64,000 nt of DNA from Corynebacterium kutscheri (GTDB taxonomy: Bacteria; Actinomycetota; Actinomycetes; Mycobacteriales; Mycobacteriaceae). A program made the position numbers and the translations under genes. Position 1 is the stretch's first letter. Each line of letters starts with the position of its first letter. Shown one piece after another: positions 26,901 through 35,676 of this stretch. Under the pieces are notes generated by a model. That model was not told where the DNA came from, made no database searches, and worked only from the letters and a program-made list of their open reading frames with translations. The DNA is taken from assembly GCF_000980835.1 (NCBI RefSeq), contig NZ_CP011312.1, positions 2,108,001-2,172,000 of the forward strand. The letters run 5' to 3'.

Positions 26901-27454
26901 TTACTAATCGCGCTGTTAACCCTGGGTTGCGTGGTTTTATTGGCGAAACGCAGCTTCAAGCCACCACTATTAATTCTGGTGTGCAAGGCTTTATTGTTCC
27001 AGCGGGAATTTCCGGAGAGTTTCGTATGAGCTTCGCTGGCGATCATATCTACCGGCTCGGTTTATTTATTGGTGGCATATTGTGGCTCGGCACAATGCTT
27101 AGCTGCCTGCTGCTCATCCGTCAACGCAGCCGAATGAGTAGCCCCAGTGTTAATAACGCGGCTAGTACTACTGCTTCTACTTCCACGTCTTATAGCGGAT
27201 ATCTGGCATGGTTAACAGTTACACTTGGTTTAGGGGTGAGCACTGGCTGGTTAGCACTACCGATTATGGCTATCACCTGGGCAGTCAGACGCTGGACTTT
27301 CTTCCGTGCTTCCTGGATTATCGGAGTACTTATGGCTTTAGCCGCACTCTGGGTTATGCGCGCCCCCTGGCCGCACAGCGGTTACGATAATGCTATTTAC
27401 CTAGCAAGTCTTGCTTGTGTGGGCGCAGTAACCGCAGTGGTATTGCGTCGATAA
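23936..27454 (+). CDS. aftD: Alpha-(1->3)-arabinofuranosyltransferase AftD
   Basis: A 1172-aa GT-C type membrane enzyme (DUF3367/AftD). It adds alpha-1,3-linked arabinofuranose branches to arabinogalactan and lipoarabinomannan on the outer side of the membrane, using decaprenyl-phosphoarabinose. The N-terminal half has about ten membrane segments. The first loop carries the signature around AADTKLDLAVNPLKFL with acidic residues expected at the active site. A long extracytoplasmic part follows (~490-1045), including a galactose-binding-like stretch near HSLTASVDGDKTTAWYP, then three C-terminal membrane segments. It is shorter than the mycobacterial enzyme. Its stop is only 31 bp from the convergent mycolyltransferase stop, and the gene ends CGTCGATAA as part of a recurrent 10-mer. 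Confidence 0.9.
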   Translation: MTPRKTPQKIGTEIATAPQKVLPTVSSLSSVLSVLRTASKSMWLKKIMPLAPHLFGWVCALILCFSQPWGLTAADTKLDLAVNPLKFLSGALVAWTDTFTMGQLQNQAYGYLFPQGLFFLLTDGLPDWVAQRLWWTLVIGVGYSGFYLLIQRILFKSAGLSSAGLSTVKTSSNGFVTACAVLGALGYVLSPRVLTTLTAISSETWPMMVAPWILAPFIRPSVTDPARGKNSAVGDVEKQKKQPLTKLPIRTIALSVCAVGMLGAVNATASLAACVPAGLYLLYRRHFKVLAGWLCGCALVSMWWIVPLLVLGHYSVNFTDYIESAGVTTHWLSLPEILRGTTSWLPFVDGERQAGTLLVSQPIFVFFTLMVAAAGLIGLRSICAHNHFWLFLFGVGLSVLGGAHLATDFLNGSGAALRNVHKFDLLIRMPLMLGIAALPASLGVFSTQSEVAANRGRESTKIAGIAQTVSVSKANATTNRITSRRLAGTLLVALCMIGASAPAWSTRLLPIGAYERIPDYWVEAAEFINTHAQKTRTLILPQASFARQEWGTTRDEPAQALLEVPWAVRDAIPLVDGDMIRSLSMTSKHPTQAQLERLGIGVVIVRHDLINTKADVDTLLPEADFPHREIHRFGQLDVVVLDTERGMLISAEDPVPVAGGGEVLSLLGPGMYQLVDAHAQIVTDTPMLTARNYGAIDSVSAPLATPAEGADVLNPVLDYQSAGPLTVVSTFGQVQASSSAADATNFGGAQAEHSLTASVDGDKTTAWYPQLGRSQGEWLSLTIENAAGTDISSMSDSTSEAELQQAHQDNQARYLNLLTEGSDAEFTFEVDDARITRHITAGEETRIRLPGQGKSVRIIVGTHNRVGIAEAHIEGADISRIVTVANTSADVRQFLFQRLYSTTDTIIRRFTAPREMRVNIETSACSQEVLIDGTSYRCGDQVTLTSGVHELRTDSRWVSLTENDYSASGAETMPFTGYVTALDKKQTIITNRAVNPGLRGFIGETQLQATTINSGVQGFIVPAGISGEFRMSFAGDHIYRLGLFIGGILWLGTMLSCLLLIRQRSRMSSPSVNNAASTTASTSTSYSGYLAWLTVTLGLGVSTGWLALPIMAITWAVRRWTFFRASWIIGVLMALAALWVMRAPWPHSGYDNAIYLASLACVGAVTAVVLRR

Positions 27455-27485
27455 GCAAGACTTAGACAAAGGTACTATCGGAGTT

Positions 27486-28796
27486 TTAATACAACGCCGA
27501 GCGCACGTTTTCCCACGCACCAGGAAGCGCATCGGCAAACATTGGCCAGTCGTGAATACCGCCATCTTGATACACAACGGTGACATTATCGGTAATGCCA
27601 TGCTGTTTTAATGATGCTTCCAAGCGACGAGTGGAATTCAATGTAGCGCGCTCCATTACTACCATGCCAGGGATTTCGTAGAGCTCACGGCTATCTGCAA
27701 AACGCTCCAGATCTAGTGGACGCACCGAACCAGTGGCATTAAAAAGATACAACTTCGTTTTTTTCAATCCACTCGGATCCACACTGAGATCATGCCGATG
27801 CCATTCAGGCGAACCATATGGCCCCCACACATTATCTAGTTCCGCACCAGTCCATTCCACTGCAATCTCGGTGAACTTCCGACTCATAGAATCAAGGGTG
27901 GTATAGCAACCAGAAAGCCCAAACGTGGCATCAAAAACCCCTGGATTCAACGCAGAAGTACGCACAGCACCACCTGCACCCATCGATAAGCCACCAATTG
28001 CCCGCTTTCCATTGGTATGCAAACCTGCCGCCGAGGACTCCATTACCTGTGGTAATTCCTGACCCAGGAAGGTTTCCCACTGGGCAACACCTTGTACTGG
28101 ATCGACATTTTGCCAGTTAGTGTACAAAGAACCACCAGCTTGCGTAGGCATCACCACAATGACATTCTTATCCGCAAAATATTCCTGGATGCGCCCCAAG
28201 CGGATCCACCCAGAAATCTTTGGCGCGGACATTCCATCGAGCATGTACAAAATCGGTGCTGGTTTAGAAGGATCCGGTGGCAGCATTACCTGCACAGAAA
28301 CATTTCTTTGCATCGAAGGCGACGCAATCGACCACCGCTGCATCCGCTGATACTGCGGTTCATCCTCTTTAGCAACTATCGACACCTGCTTAATTGATGG
28401 ATCTGTTGGCAAAGGAAAATCTAGATCCCGGGTACCAAAAAGATTCTTTGGTAATAAATGATCCGCATTTAACCGGTACAGCAAGTCAAGATTAGCTTGT
28501 AGAGAATCTAATTCTAGAACCGGAAGATTAGAGGCTGCGCCTACAGCTTGTTCAGCACCATCACGAATAAGCGCACTGATATCACTAGAAAGCGAACCTG
28601 GATTGACCGAGCCTAGTAGAGACGCATCTGAAGCTGCTGAACCTGGCACTATCGAACCTGGTGCAGCTGGCGGCGCAGCTAAAGTTTGAGCCTGCACATG
28701 AGCCTGGCCAACCGGGGACAAACTCGTAATGAGCACACAGCTACTTAGTACAGCGATAATCCGACGAGATCTAAAACCAGGCAAAAAACAAGGCAT
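27486..28796 (-). CDS. Corynomycolyltransferase (antigen 85-type esterase)
   Basis: About 436 aa, secreted (signal peptide to about HVQAQ). It has the alpha/beta-hydrolase fold of the Ag85/cmt family: ILYMLDGMSA, WQNVDP, nucleophile elbow GGLSMGA with Ser near residue 270, and the C-terminal His in GGIHDWPMF. It transfers mycolate from trehalose monomycolate to a second trehalose or to arabinogalactan in the outer envelope. An N-terminal extension of about 130 residues precedes the catalytic domain. The ATG 28796 has AGGAAG 11 nt upstream; a TTG at 28802 has closer spacing and could be the real start. Its place next to aftD fits wall assembly. Confidence 0.88.
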   Translation of the reverse strand: MPCFLPGFRSRRIIAVLSSCVLITSLSPVGQAHVQAQTLAAPPAAPGSIVPGSAASDASLLGSVNPGSLSSDISALIRDGAEQAVGAASNLPVLELDSLQANLDLLYRLNADHLLPKNLFGTRDLDFPLPTDPSIKQVSIVAKEDEPQYQRMQRWSIASPSMQRNVSVQVMLPPDPSKPAPILYMLDGMSAPKISGWIRLGRIQEYFADKNVIVVMPTQAGGSLYTNWQNVDPVQGVAQWETFLGQELPQVMESSAAGLHTNGKRAIGGLSMGAGGAVRTSALNPGVFDATFGLSGCYTTLDSMSRKFTEIAVEWTGAELDNVWGPYGSPEWHRHDLSVDPSGLKKTKLYLFNATGSVRPLDLERFADSRELYEIPGMVVMERATLNSTRRLEASLKQHGITDNVTVVYQDGGIHDWPMFADALPGAWENVRSALY

Positions 28797-29454
28797 GGAC
28801 AAAATGACTTCCTAGTGTGAGGACTTCCCAGGGGAATGGCTTCCCAGGGGGCGGGAAATAACTTTTTCAGTCTAAGAATAGATGCTGCTCTTCTAAAAAT
28901 TTTAATTATTCAAACGCTTATCCCACAGTGCTTAAAAACCAGATCCCCCCTGGTGGGGCAGTTTGCCATGGTAGGCCAGATACTAATAAACAACTTATTT
29001 GCTCAACTTAACTACCGTTTAGTTACCGATTAGCCACCGTGCAAAGGTGTCCTACAAAAGCAAATATACTATGTGAAACAGGTCATAAAAATTAGCTACT
29101 GGTGTCCGAATGAAATAGATCAGCATAAAAATATGCAGCAAACACCTCCCCCTTTGCCACAGAGAACCTGAAGGTAATTCGCAATCAGTAATGCATTTTT
29201 ACCCTATTTTTGGTGGTTTTAAAATGAAAAAAACCCGACCTTAATGGGTTTTATAGGTGAATATTCTCACTCCCACTATTGAAAAGCCCTAGATGACACA
29301 TTTCTTTTGAAAAAAATGCATCTTAACTGCAAATAAGTCACGGTAACTTAGGGAATATATTCCTTACTTATATAAGGCAAAACTAGTTAATAGCCGGCAG
29401 GCAAATATTACTAGCACTATTTTTATCACCACTAGCTTAATGATTGGAGCAGCT
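28797..29454. other. Divergent spacer, mycolyltransferase / feoABC
   Basis: About 650 bp without a credible gene. It holds a small hairpin AAAACCC/GGGTTTT (29230-29252), three ACCG-ending repeats with an 11-bp period (29011-29039) and an iron-box-like palindrome (29348-29366). Confidence 0.45.
29348..29366. promoter_or_regulatory. Iron-box-like palindrome upstream of feoA
   Basis: TTAGGGAATATATTCCTTA matches 13 of 19 positions of the degenerate DtxR consensus; the outer TTAGG and CCTTA arms fit and the centre does not. It contains a perfect 12-bp palindrome GGAATATATTCC, 89 bp before the feoA start. DtxR control of feo is plausible but unproven. Confidence 0.4.
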
Positions 29455-29763
29455 ATGCTCACTGCTGATCCCAATTCTTCACAGAACAGCGCCGACACCA
29501 GCGCTATAGATATTGTGGAAACATCACCACTATCGGCTATCCCGGTTGGAAAAAAATGTGTACTCACCGAGGTTGAAGACGCCGAATTGTCGCACGATAT
29601 GCGCCGTCGTATGGCTGAGCTTGGTTTACGAGCCGGCGCAGAGTTAACCGTATGTCAAAAAACTGCTGGCGGCGGACGAGTGATCAAGATTAGCAATACT
29701 CGCTACGCCATCGACAAAAACACATCCACCCATATCATCGTTACTCCTGGTGTTTTCCTATGA
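29455..29763 (+). CDS. feoA: FeoA, ferrous iron transport accessory protein
   Basis: A 102-aa small cytosolic protein with an SH3-like FeoA domain (about 28-100: LTEVEDAELSHDMRRRMAELGLRAG, then ISNTRYAID). FeoA helps the FeoB transporter. The ATG at 29455 is chosen because TTGGAG precedes it at the right distance; the in-frame ATG at 29440 is unlikely. The stop overlaps the feoB start (ATGA), showing coupled translation. Confidence 0.92.
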   Translation: MLTADPNSSQNSADTSAIDIVETSPLSAIPVGKKCVLTEVEDAELSHDMRRRMAELGLRAGAELTVCQKTAGGGRVIKISNTRYAIDKNTSTHIIVTPGVFL

Positions 29764-31724
29764 CCACTAAAATTCCAACAACTTCCTGCCACTGTGAATC
29801 CCATGGCGGTGCCGTAGCACCTCAAGGAACGCCCGTTATTGCTTTAATTGGTGCTCCTAATGCGGGAAAATCTACTCTTTTTAATGCTCTTACCGGGGCA
29901 AAGGCTCGAATGGGCAACTGGCCAGGCACAACTGTGGAAGTCAGCCGCGGTGCATGGCGTGATAGTAAAACTGAAACCATTTTTGACGTCATTGATTTCC
30001 CCGGCGCGTATTCACTTGACCCATTAAGCCCCGATGAAGAACTCACCCGACAACTAATCATTGACTGCGAAGAAAAAGACCGCCCCGACCTGGTGATGAT
30101 CGCCGTCGATGCATCAAGTATTTCACGCAGCTTATACCTGGTTGCACAGCTTGCCGAACAAGCTCACCGCTTGGTTTTAGTACTGACGAAAACCGATATC
30201 GCTGCACTTAATGGTGAAACTTTTGATACCAAAGCATTATCGGAATATATTCAAGCACCAGTCATCGCCATTGATCCGCGCCACCGGGAGAACCTCACCG
30301 GTTTAGCCGAGATAATAAGTAAAGAACTTACTCAGCCACAGATTATTCGTCGCACAGTACACAGCACCGATGAATTTGAACTAGCCGATAAGCGCTTCCA
30401 ATGGATCGAGGAAGGTGTCAAACACACCACTACCAGCAAACGCCAGGCTACCACTACCCTCACTGAGCGTATCGACACCGTCGCCCTGCACCCATTCTTT
30501 GGCCCACTGTTGTTTTTGGCGGTAATGTGGCTCGTCTTCCAGATCACCACCACAGTCGCTGCCCCACTCCAAGACGGACTCGAAGGATTTTTTACCGGAC
30601 CACTCACTGATTGGACTACCGTAGCTCTTGAAGCACTAGGGCTTACCCATCCGGTTTTCTCTGGATTACTTATCGACGGTTTCATTAACGGCGTAGGCAT
30701 GGTGCTAACCTTTGCTCCACTTATGGCGTTGATGTTTTTATGTCTCGCGGTGCTAGAAGATTCTGGCTATATGGCACGCGCTGCTGTAGTTACTGACCGA
30801 GTGATGAAAGCCATTGGCCTTCCCGGAAAGGCTTTTATCCCACTGATTGTGGGATTCGGATGCAATGTTCCAGCAATTTCTGCTACTCGCGTCCTAGGGC
30901 AAAAACGTCAACGACTCCTGACTGCCCTGCTTATTCCGTTTACTTCCTGCTCTGCACGACTCACTGTCTATCTCATGCTTGCAGCTACCTTCTTCCCTGA
31001 TAACGCTGGCACTGTTTTGTTTGCCATGTACATGATTTCAATTGGACTGGTCGTGCTCGTTGGTTTGCTCATGAAGCACACTCTTTGGCGACGAATGGGC
31101 GCAGAACCACTAGTTATCGACCTACCCATATACCAACTTCCTGGTTTGCGGTTAGCACTCTCAGTAATGTGGATTCGACTACGCGGCTTTTTACAAACTG
31201 CTGGCGGTATTATTGTTGCCACCGTAGTTGTTGTGTTTGTACTCCAATCCACCCCAGTAGTAAGCGGATATGGCTTTGCCGATGAAGACCTTGCCTTCGA
31301 AGACACCGCCTATGGACGTATGTCTGAAGCTGTTGCTCCAGTATTTGCTCCTGCTGGCTTTGGCTCCGGTGAAATCGCTGGCACCCTTGTTACTGGCTTC
31401 GTAGCTAAAGAAGCAGTTATCTCTACCTGGGCGCAAACATATAGTTTGGCCGATGTCACCGATGAAGATCCAGAAGAACAAGGCCAATCAGAACTTGCCC
31501 AAGCGGTCCGTGCTGACTTCAATCAAGCCTCCGGTGGACATGCTATTGCAGCAGTCTGGGCATTTATGGTCTTCCTACTCGCTTACACCCCATGTGTAGC
31601 GACACTTGCAGCGCAAAAGCGAGAAATCGGAACTAAATGGATGCTTTACGGTGTTGTCATCCAGCTAGCTACCGCGTGGTTGCTGGCAGTAGGTATCTTT
31701 AACCTGCTCAAAATTTGGTGGTAA
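29760..31724 (+). CDS. feoB: FeoB, ferrous iron permease with N-terminal GTPase
   Basis: A 654-aa protein. The G domain shows G1 GAPNAGKST (31-39), G2 WPGTTVE, G3 DFPG and G4 TKTD, then the helical GDI-like spacer. The membrane part has the two Gate motifs, with Cys in GFGCNVPA and TSCSARL, and the late FVAKEAV helix. It imports Fe2+ under low oxygen or reducing conditions. A short N-terminus with Cys-His-Cys-x2-His (SCHCESH) could bind metal. It is translationally coupled to feoA and 3 bp ahead of the feoC-like gene. Confidence 0.95.
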   Translation: MTTKIPTTSCHCESHGGAVAPQGTPVIALIGAPNAGKSTLFNALTGAKARMGNWPGTTVEVSRGAWRDSKTETIFDVIDFPGAYSLDPLSPDEELTRQLIIDCEEKDRPDLVMIAVDASSISRSLYLVAQLAEQAHRLVLVLTKTDIAALNGETFDTKALSEYIQAPVIAIDPRHRENLTGLAEIISKELTQPQIIRRTVHSTDEFELADKRFQWIEEGVKHTTTSKRQATTTLTERIDTVALHPFFGPLLFLAVMWLVFQITTTVAAPLQDGLEGFFTGPLTDWTTVALEALGLTHPVFSGLLIDGFINGVGMVLTFAPLMALMFLCLAVLEDSGYMARAAVVTDRVMKAIGLPGKAFIPLIVGFGCNVPAISATRVLGQKRQRLLTALLIPFTSCSARLTVYLMLAATFFPDNAGTVLFAMYMISIGLVVLVGLLMKHTLWRRMGAEPLVIDLPIYQLPGLRLALSVMWIRLRGFLQTAGGIIVATVVVVFVLQSTPVVSGYGFADEDLAFEDTAYGRMSEAVAPVFAPAGFGSGEIAGTLVTGFVAKEAVISTWAQTYSLADVTDEDPEEQGQSELAQAVRADFNQASGGHAIAAVWAFMVFLLAYTPCVATLAAQKREIGTKWMLYGVVIQLATAWLLAVGIFNLLKIWW

Positions 31725-31727
31725 AAC

Positions 31728-32138
31728 ATGGCTATATTTCGCTCACGTAGTGTATCCGATACTCACAATGCTGATCGTGGTGCTTATGGGCATACTCAGA
31801 AACGCAATCAGTATGACAATAAGCGTCAGGATAATAGCGCGACTACTCAGCGCCCGCTGTCGGCAATAGCTAATGCTATCCAACAGGGAGCCACCACTAC
31901 CAGTGAAATCACAAAAATAACCCAGCTTTCAGAATCAACTGTTGATGCAGCACTAGCCCACCTCACTCGAATCGGGATGATGCGCTCATCAACAGAATCA
32001 AGCGCATGCACTGAGTGCGGTCTAAAAAGCACTTGTTCCACCTCACCACAAGGATGTAATGAAACTGGTGCTCACGACCGCAATCGTAAGCGTCGTCCTG
32101 GATTAACCACGCTCACGCTTATCGAACGACCACAGTAG
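31728..32138 (+). CDS. feoC: FeoC-like winged-helix protein with Cys cluster
   Basis: 136 aa. A winged-helix segment (about 43-90: SAIANAIQQGATTTSEITKI and the recognition-helix region) is followed by a Cys cluster C-x2-C-x5-C-x6-C (CTECGLKSTCSTSPQGC), as in FeoC proteins that bind an oxygen-sensitive iron-sulphur cluster. It would modulate FeoB stability or sense iron/redox. It is the third gene of the feo operon, followed directly by a strong terminator. The Arg/Asn-rich first 40 residues are unusual and likely disordered. Confidence 0.75.
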   Translation: MAIFRSRSVSDTHNADRGAYGHTQKRNQYDNKRQDNSATTQRPLSAIANAIQQGATTTSEITKITQLSESTVDAALAHLTRIGMMRSSTESSACTECGLKSTCSTSPQGCNETGAHDRNRKRRPGLTTLTLIERPQ

Positions 32139-32168
32139 TTAACTAGTACTAATTAACTACTGATCCAT

Positions 32169-32220
32169 AAAACGGTGACAGCTACTATGACCTATGTTAT
32201 GACCTGCTGTCACCGTTTTT
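32169..32220 (+). terminator. Intrinsic terminator of feoABC
   Basis: A perfect 14-bp stem AAAACGGTGACAGC (32169-32182) with GCTGTCACCGTTTT (32206-32219) ending in T5. Confidence 0.92.
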
Positions 32221-32303
32221 CTGCTCACTAAAACTGCATATTTTTAGTACACAATAAGTTCTTCGCAGCAAAGCCTTACCAAGATACGATAACCTTGGAC
32301 GTT

Positions 32304-33170
32304 ATGGAATCTCTTCCCAGTAATCACGATGAACACGAATCACGTAACAAGCTTGCTGCACCTAGTGAGACAACAAGTGATGCATCCGATACATCATCGG
32401 AAACGCCAAGCAACAATGATAGCTGGGAAACTACCGATGCTGATTTCACTACTTTAGATCGTGACAATGCAGTGGCTGATGCTACACGTACACAAAAAAC
32501 TGACAATGAAGAACTACCTCAGCTGCCTTCATTTGTCCAGAACCCCACCAAACGCGATGTCGGTCTTTATATAGCATTCACGGCACTAACCATCTATGGC
32601 TTTGCGATCATGCCTTTCCGGGCGGCACTCATTGTTAACCAACCAGTGCTTTACTCTTTTCTCACCGGTAGCTCATTAACTATGACCGCGCATGGTGCAA
32701 ATAACCCCACCAATTATGGTTTTTTGGCGGCAATGGCATTGGTATCAACCATTAGCGGAATGAAATTTCTACCAGTTTTCTACTTAGCGGGTAAGTGGTG
32801 GGGTGAAGAGTTCATTACGCTTTCATTTGGCAAACGCCAACCACTCTGGTGGCGTAAAACCCAAAACTTTATCCGTCAGCACACTGGTTTGTCACTGTTT
32901 ATTTCTTATATCCCCTTCGTACCTATCCCACCAACGATTGTCATTATTATCGCTGCCATTAAACAGGTACGTTGGCAGGTTGTTACCGCATATACCTTTG
33001 TTTATATCCTGATACTAAAAATCTTCTATGCCTGGCTCGGTGCTACATTTGACCAAACTGTCATTGACGGATTGCAAGTTGTTGACCGATATTTACTATG
33101 GATCACGCTCGCGCTATTAGGCTGGACAATGTTTGTTGCCAACCGCAAACCCTCCCTTAAAAAGTCTTAA
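32304..33170 (+). CDS. DedA/VTT-like integral membrane protein
   Basis: About 288 aa. An acidic Ser/Thr-rich cytoplasmic tail (~1-85) precedes five or so membrane segments. The stretch FLPVFYLAGKWWGEEF, then a helix and FISYIPFVPIPPTIVIIIAA resembles the re-entrant loops of DedA/VTT proteins (lipid flippases, for example for undecaprenyl phosphate), but the match is partial. The ATG 32304 is preferred over an upstream TTG. It is a single gene between two terminators, with no operon partner. Confidence 0.6.
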   Translation: MESLPSNHDEHESRNKLAAPSETTSDASDTSSETPSNNDSWETTDADFTTLDRDNAVADATRTQKTDNEELPQLPSFVQNPTKRDVGLYIAFTALTIYGFAIMPFRAALIVNQPVLYSFLTGSSLTMTAHGANNPTNYGFLAAMALVSTISGMKFLPVFYLAGKWWGEEFITLSFGKRQPLWWRKTQNFIRQHTGLSLFISYIPFVPIPPTIVIIIAAIKQVRWQVVTAYTFVYILILKIFYAWLGATFDQTVIDGLQVVDRYLLWITLALLGWTMFVANRKPSLKKS

Positions 33171-33207
33171 CTTTTCATAGCGCGTGAAAACGACGTGCAT
33201 AAAAAAA

Positions 33208-33252
33208 ATATGTGGCGGTGAACTTAACGTAGTTCACCGCCACATATGTTTT
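33208..33252. terminator. Bidirectional intrinsic terminator
   Basis: A perfect 16-bp stem (33208-33223 with 33232-33247), an 8-nt loop, GTTTT on the plus side and a T8 tract on the minus side (the A8 at 33201-33208). Confidence 0.9.
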
Positions 33253-33344
33253 AGGGTATTCATATTTTCATGTTTTTCATGCACGTCTTTTTAAGCTATG
33301 GCTTTTCGCTATGTTGGCTTAGATTTTTGTGAATTATTTCAAAG

Positions 33345-34406
33345 TTATAAGGCACTTTGGTCTTCATTAACGTACTGTTTCTTTGCCCATATCCGTGCTG
33401 GTTCTTCTACTAATTCATAACTAATAAACGCTACTGCCACGCTTAATGCACTAGTCATGCTGGTAACTAAGAAAAAATTTCCACTAAAAATATTGATCCC
33501 TAAAAGAGGAAACACCAACGATAACAGTGGTACATGCCATAAAAAGATTGAATAAGAAATTTTTCCTAGCCATAACGCTACCGGAGTGCTCAATACACTT
33601 TTCGAAGTATCAGCAAGTGCATAAGGGGTAATAACCAAAGCACAAAACAGTGTTCCCGCCATAATCCGCAGCACAAATTCTCCTGGGTTAGGATGAACCA
33701 ACCCCAAGGGGCCAAACCATTCTTGGCCAGCAATCCATGCTACGAACACTGCTAATGGCCAACTTAGCCACCGTAGTATCGCCGGTAAATACACAACAGT
33801 TTCTAATTCTGCTAAAACAAGTCCCACCACAAACCATGGAATATAACTCGGTGGAAATATCTGAAAATTCACACCACTTTCCGGCCACGGTGTACCTGAC
33901 CAGATAAAACTTAAGCATGCCAAAATTAAAAATAAGCTGATTCGAGTGGTGCGTCGATATGGGCTAAGCAAGCGGAAAAGAAGTGGTAAGACCAGGTAAA
34001 AAGCTACTTCAACCGCAAGAGACCAAAGATGTGTTAATCCCCCAGCAAGGGAATTGGGAAAATAAATCTGGGTAAAACTCAGCGTTGCAAAAATGGTACC
34101 TAGATTTATATCAAATGCTTCCGGAAGAAAAGCTACTACCAAGAGTACGCATACCCAACACGCTGGGATAATACGAGCTGCTCTGCGAAGATAATAACCC
34201 TGTCGATGAAAATTACGCCACAATAAAAAAGCTGATAAGGCAAAAAATACTGCAACAAAGTAATCAAAACGTGCCAGCACGGCACCGAATATCGTGCCCG
34301 GATTCACCCCGGTTTGAAAAGCTGTGTGGGTGAGCAGCACCCCAAATGCGGCGACGGCGCGTAACCCCTCAAGTTGAGGCTTGAATTGCGGGTACGATTG
34401 ACTCAC
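33345..34406 (-). CDS. tmaT: Acyltransferase-3 family membrane protein, TmaT-like (trehalose mycolate acetyltransferase)
   Basis: A 353-aa protein with about ten membrane segments. The family start QLEGLRAVAAFGVLLTH carries the catalytic His, and the FLLWRNFHRQGYYLRRAARIIPA region holds the conserved Arg residues. In C. glutamicum TmaT acetylates trehalose monocorynomycolate before its export, and it lies in the same cluster as a DUF3068 protein, a GT and a methyltransferase. The same neighbours occur here (order like Rv0228-Rv0224c of M. tuberculosis). The name rests on this context plus family. The start is a GTG with no strong ribosome binding site. It is divergent from the DUF3068 gene. 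Confidence 0.8.
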   Translation of the reverse strand: MSQSYPQFKPQLEGLRAVAAFGVLLTHTAFQTGVNPGTIFGAVLARFDYFVAVFFALSAFLLWRNFHRQGYYLRRAARIIPACWVCVLLVVAFLPEAFDINLGTIFATLSFTQIYFPNSLAGGLTHLWSLAVEVAFYLVLPLLFRLLSPYRRTTRISLFLILACLSFIWSGTPWPESGVNFQIFPPSYIPWFVVGLVLAELETVVYLPAILRWLSWPLAVFVAWIAGQEWFGPLGLVHPNPGEFVLRIMAGTLFCALVITPYALADTSKSVLSTPVALWLGKISYSIFLWHVPLLSLVFPLLGINIFSGNFFLVTSMTSALSVAVAFISYELVEEPARIWAKKQYVNEDQSAL

Positions 34407-34491
34407 TGTGTGCTTTCACGTTGGAAGTTAAAATCTGGATCTTTTATGGATCAAGAATACAAGTAACAAGTAAGCTAACGAACATTGGGCT

Positions 34492-35628
34492 GTGAAAGGA
34501 AACTGTTTCTTCGTGCGAAAAATACCAAGCCGGCAAGTCATCGTTGCGTTAATAATTGCCGTACTTTTTTTCTTGCTTTCCATTATCGTTCCCAATGTTG
34601 TCACCACACAGCTTAAATCATTGGCAACTAATACAACACGTCATGTCACTACTGTTCCAGCAGCGTCAACAGTGCTTAATTTTGGCGCCGACTGTTCAAC
34701 TGATGCAGCATTATCGTGTTTTATCCAACAGACCACCACCCATCTTGAACGTACCCTTCGTACTTCGTCGACAGATAATAAAAAAGAAGTGGATCTACAC
34801 GTTGAGGAACGCTTCATTGCTGATGCAATCGATAGGAATGCTAAACCCATCGAACTCATTCAAGTATCCGATTACCTACGGTTAATCCGGCATTCAACCT
34901 ATCCGGTTATCGATCAAATTAGTTCCATTGAGGTTCATGCCCCAAGCATGGGAGTAAGTTTTAGTACCGGTGATTTCACTCGTGGCGGATTACAATACTT
35001 TTTCCCGTTTAATACTGAGCGTCGCAGCTTCGACTTTTTCGATGTTCTTGCACAAACCAGCACTCCGCTAGATTATGTAGAAAATATTGATGGGGTGTAT
35101 GAATTTAGCCAAACTGTTGCCCCGGTAGATCTCACCAAAGCAGCCACACGATCTTTTACCCACCCAGAAGACATTAGTGACGACCCCAGCAATACCCCCA
35201 CCATTAATGATCTCACCGAAAGCCAACGCGCGGTCGTTGACGCAATGCATATAAGTGGTACTGCCGCACGTTTTTATCCCGAAGGCGGATCAGAAAATGT
35301 CATACTCAAACCTTATTACACTGTCGATCGCAGAATATGGGTGGAGCCTAAAAGCGGCGTTATTGTTAACCAGCAGGAAAAGATTTTTATTTTCTATGCT
35401 CGCAATCCTGCCGAAGCTCTAGAAACAGCTCGAGTGGGCCAAGACGAGTACCGCACAATCTTAGCGACGACCTCACAATGGGATGCACAAACACAACAAG
35501 AAGCCTGGGCACAGGCACAACCAGTGGTACAAACGCTACGTAATCTACAAATTTTTGCCTTCATTGCCCAACTTATTGCTGGCTTCTTTATTCTGGTTGC
35601 GCTGCGTCAGTACCTCAAAAATCGCTGA
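34492..35628 (+). CDS. DUF3068 (PorA-family-annotated) membrane protein
   Basis: A 378-aa protein with one membrane segment at each end (about 20-40 and 350-370) and a large extracytoplasmic domain between. The domain contains the DUF3068 pattern FNTERRSFDFFDV. Counterparts (Rv0227c) sit next to the TmaT homologue in mycolate producers; the function is not established. The start is a GTG at 34492 without a good ribosome binding site; a GTG at 34513 after AAGGA is an alternative. It is followed after 48 bp by the polytopic membrane gene, probably in one transcript. Confidence 0.78.
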   Translation: MKGNCFFVRKIPSRQVIVALIIAVLFFLLSIIVPNVVTTQLKSLATNTTRHVTTVPAASTVLNFGADCSTDAALSCFIQQTTTHLERTLRTSSTDNKKEVDLHVEERFIADAIDRNAKPIELIQVSDYLRLIRHSTYPVIDQISSIEVHAPSMGVSFSTGDFTRGGLQYFFPFNTERRSFDFFDVLAQTSTPLDYVENIDGVYEFSQTVAPVDLTKAATRSFTHPEDISDDPSNTPTINDLTESQRAVVDAMHISGTAARFYPEGGSENVILKPYYTVDRRIWVEPKSGVIVNQQEKIFIFYARNPAEALETARVGQDEYRTILATTSQWDAQTQQEAWAQAQPVVQTLRNLQIFAFIAQLIAGFFILVALRQYLKNR

Positions 35629-35676
35629 CTTTTAAAAAACGATACAAAAGATGTGCAGTGGATTGAGGTAGCCAGT

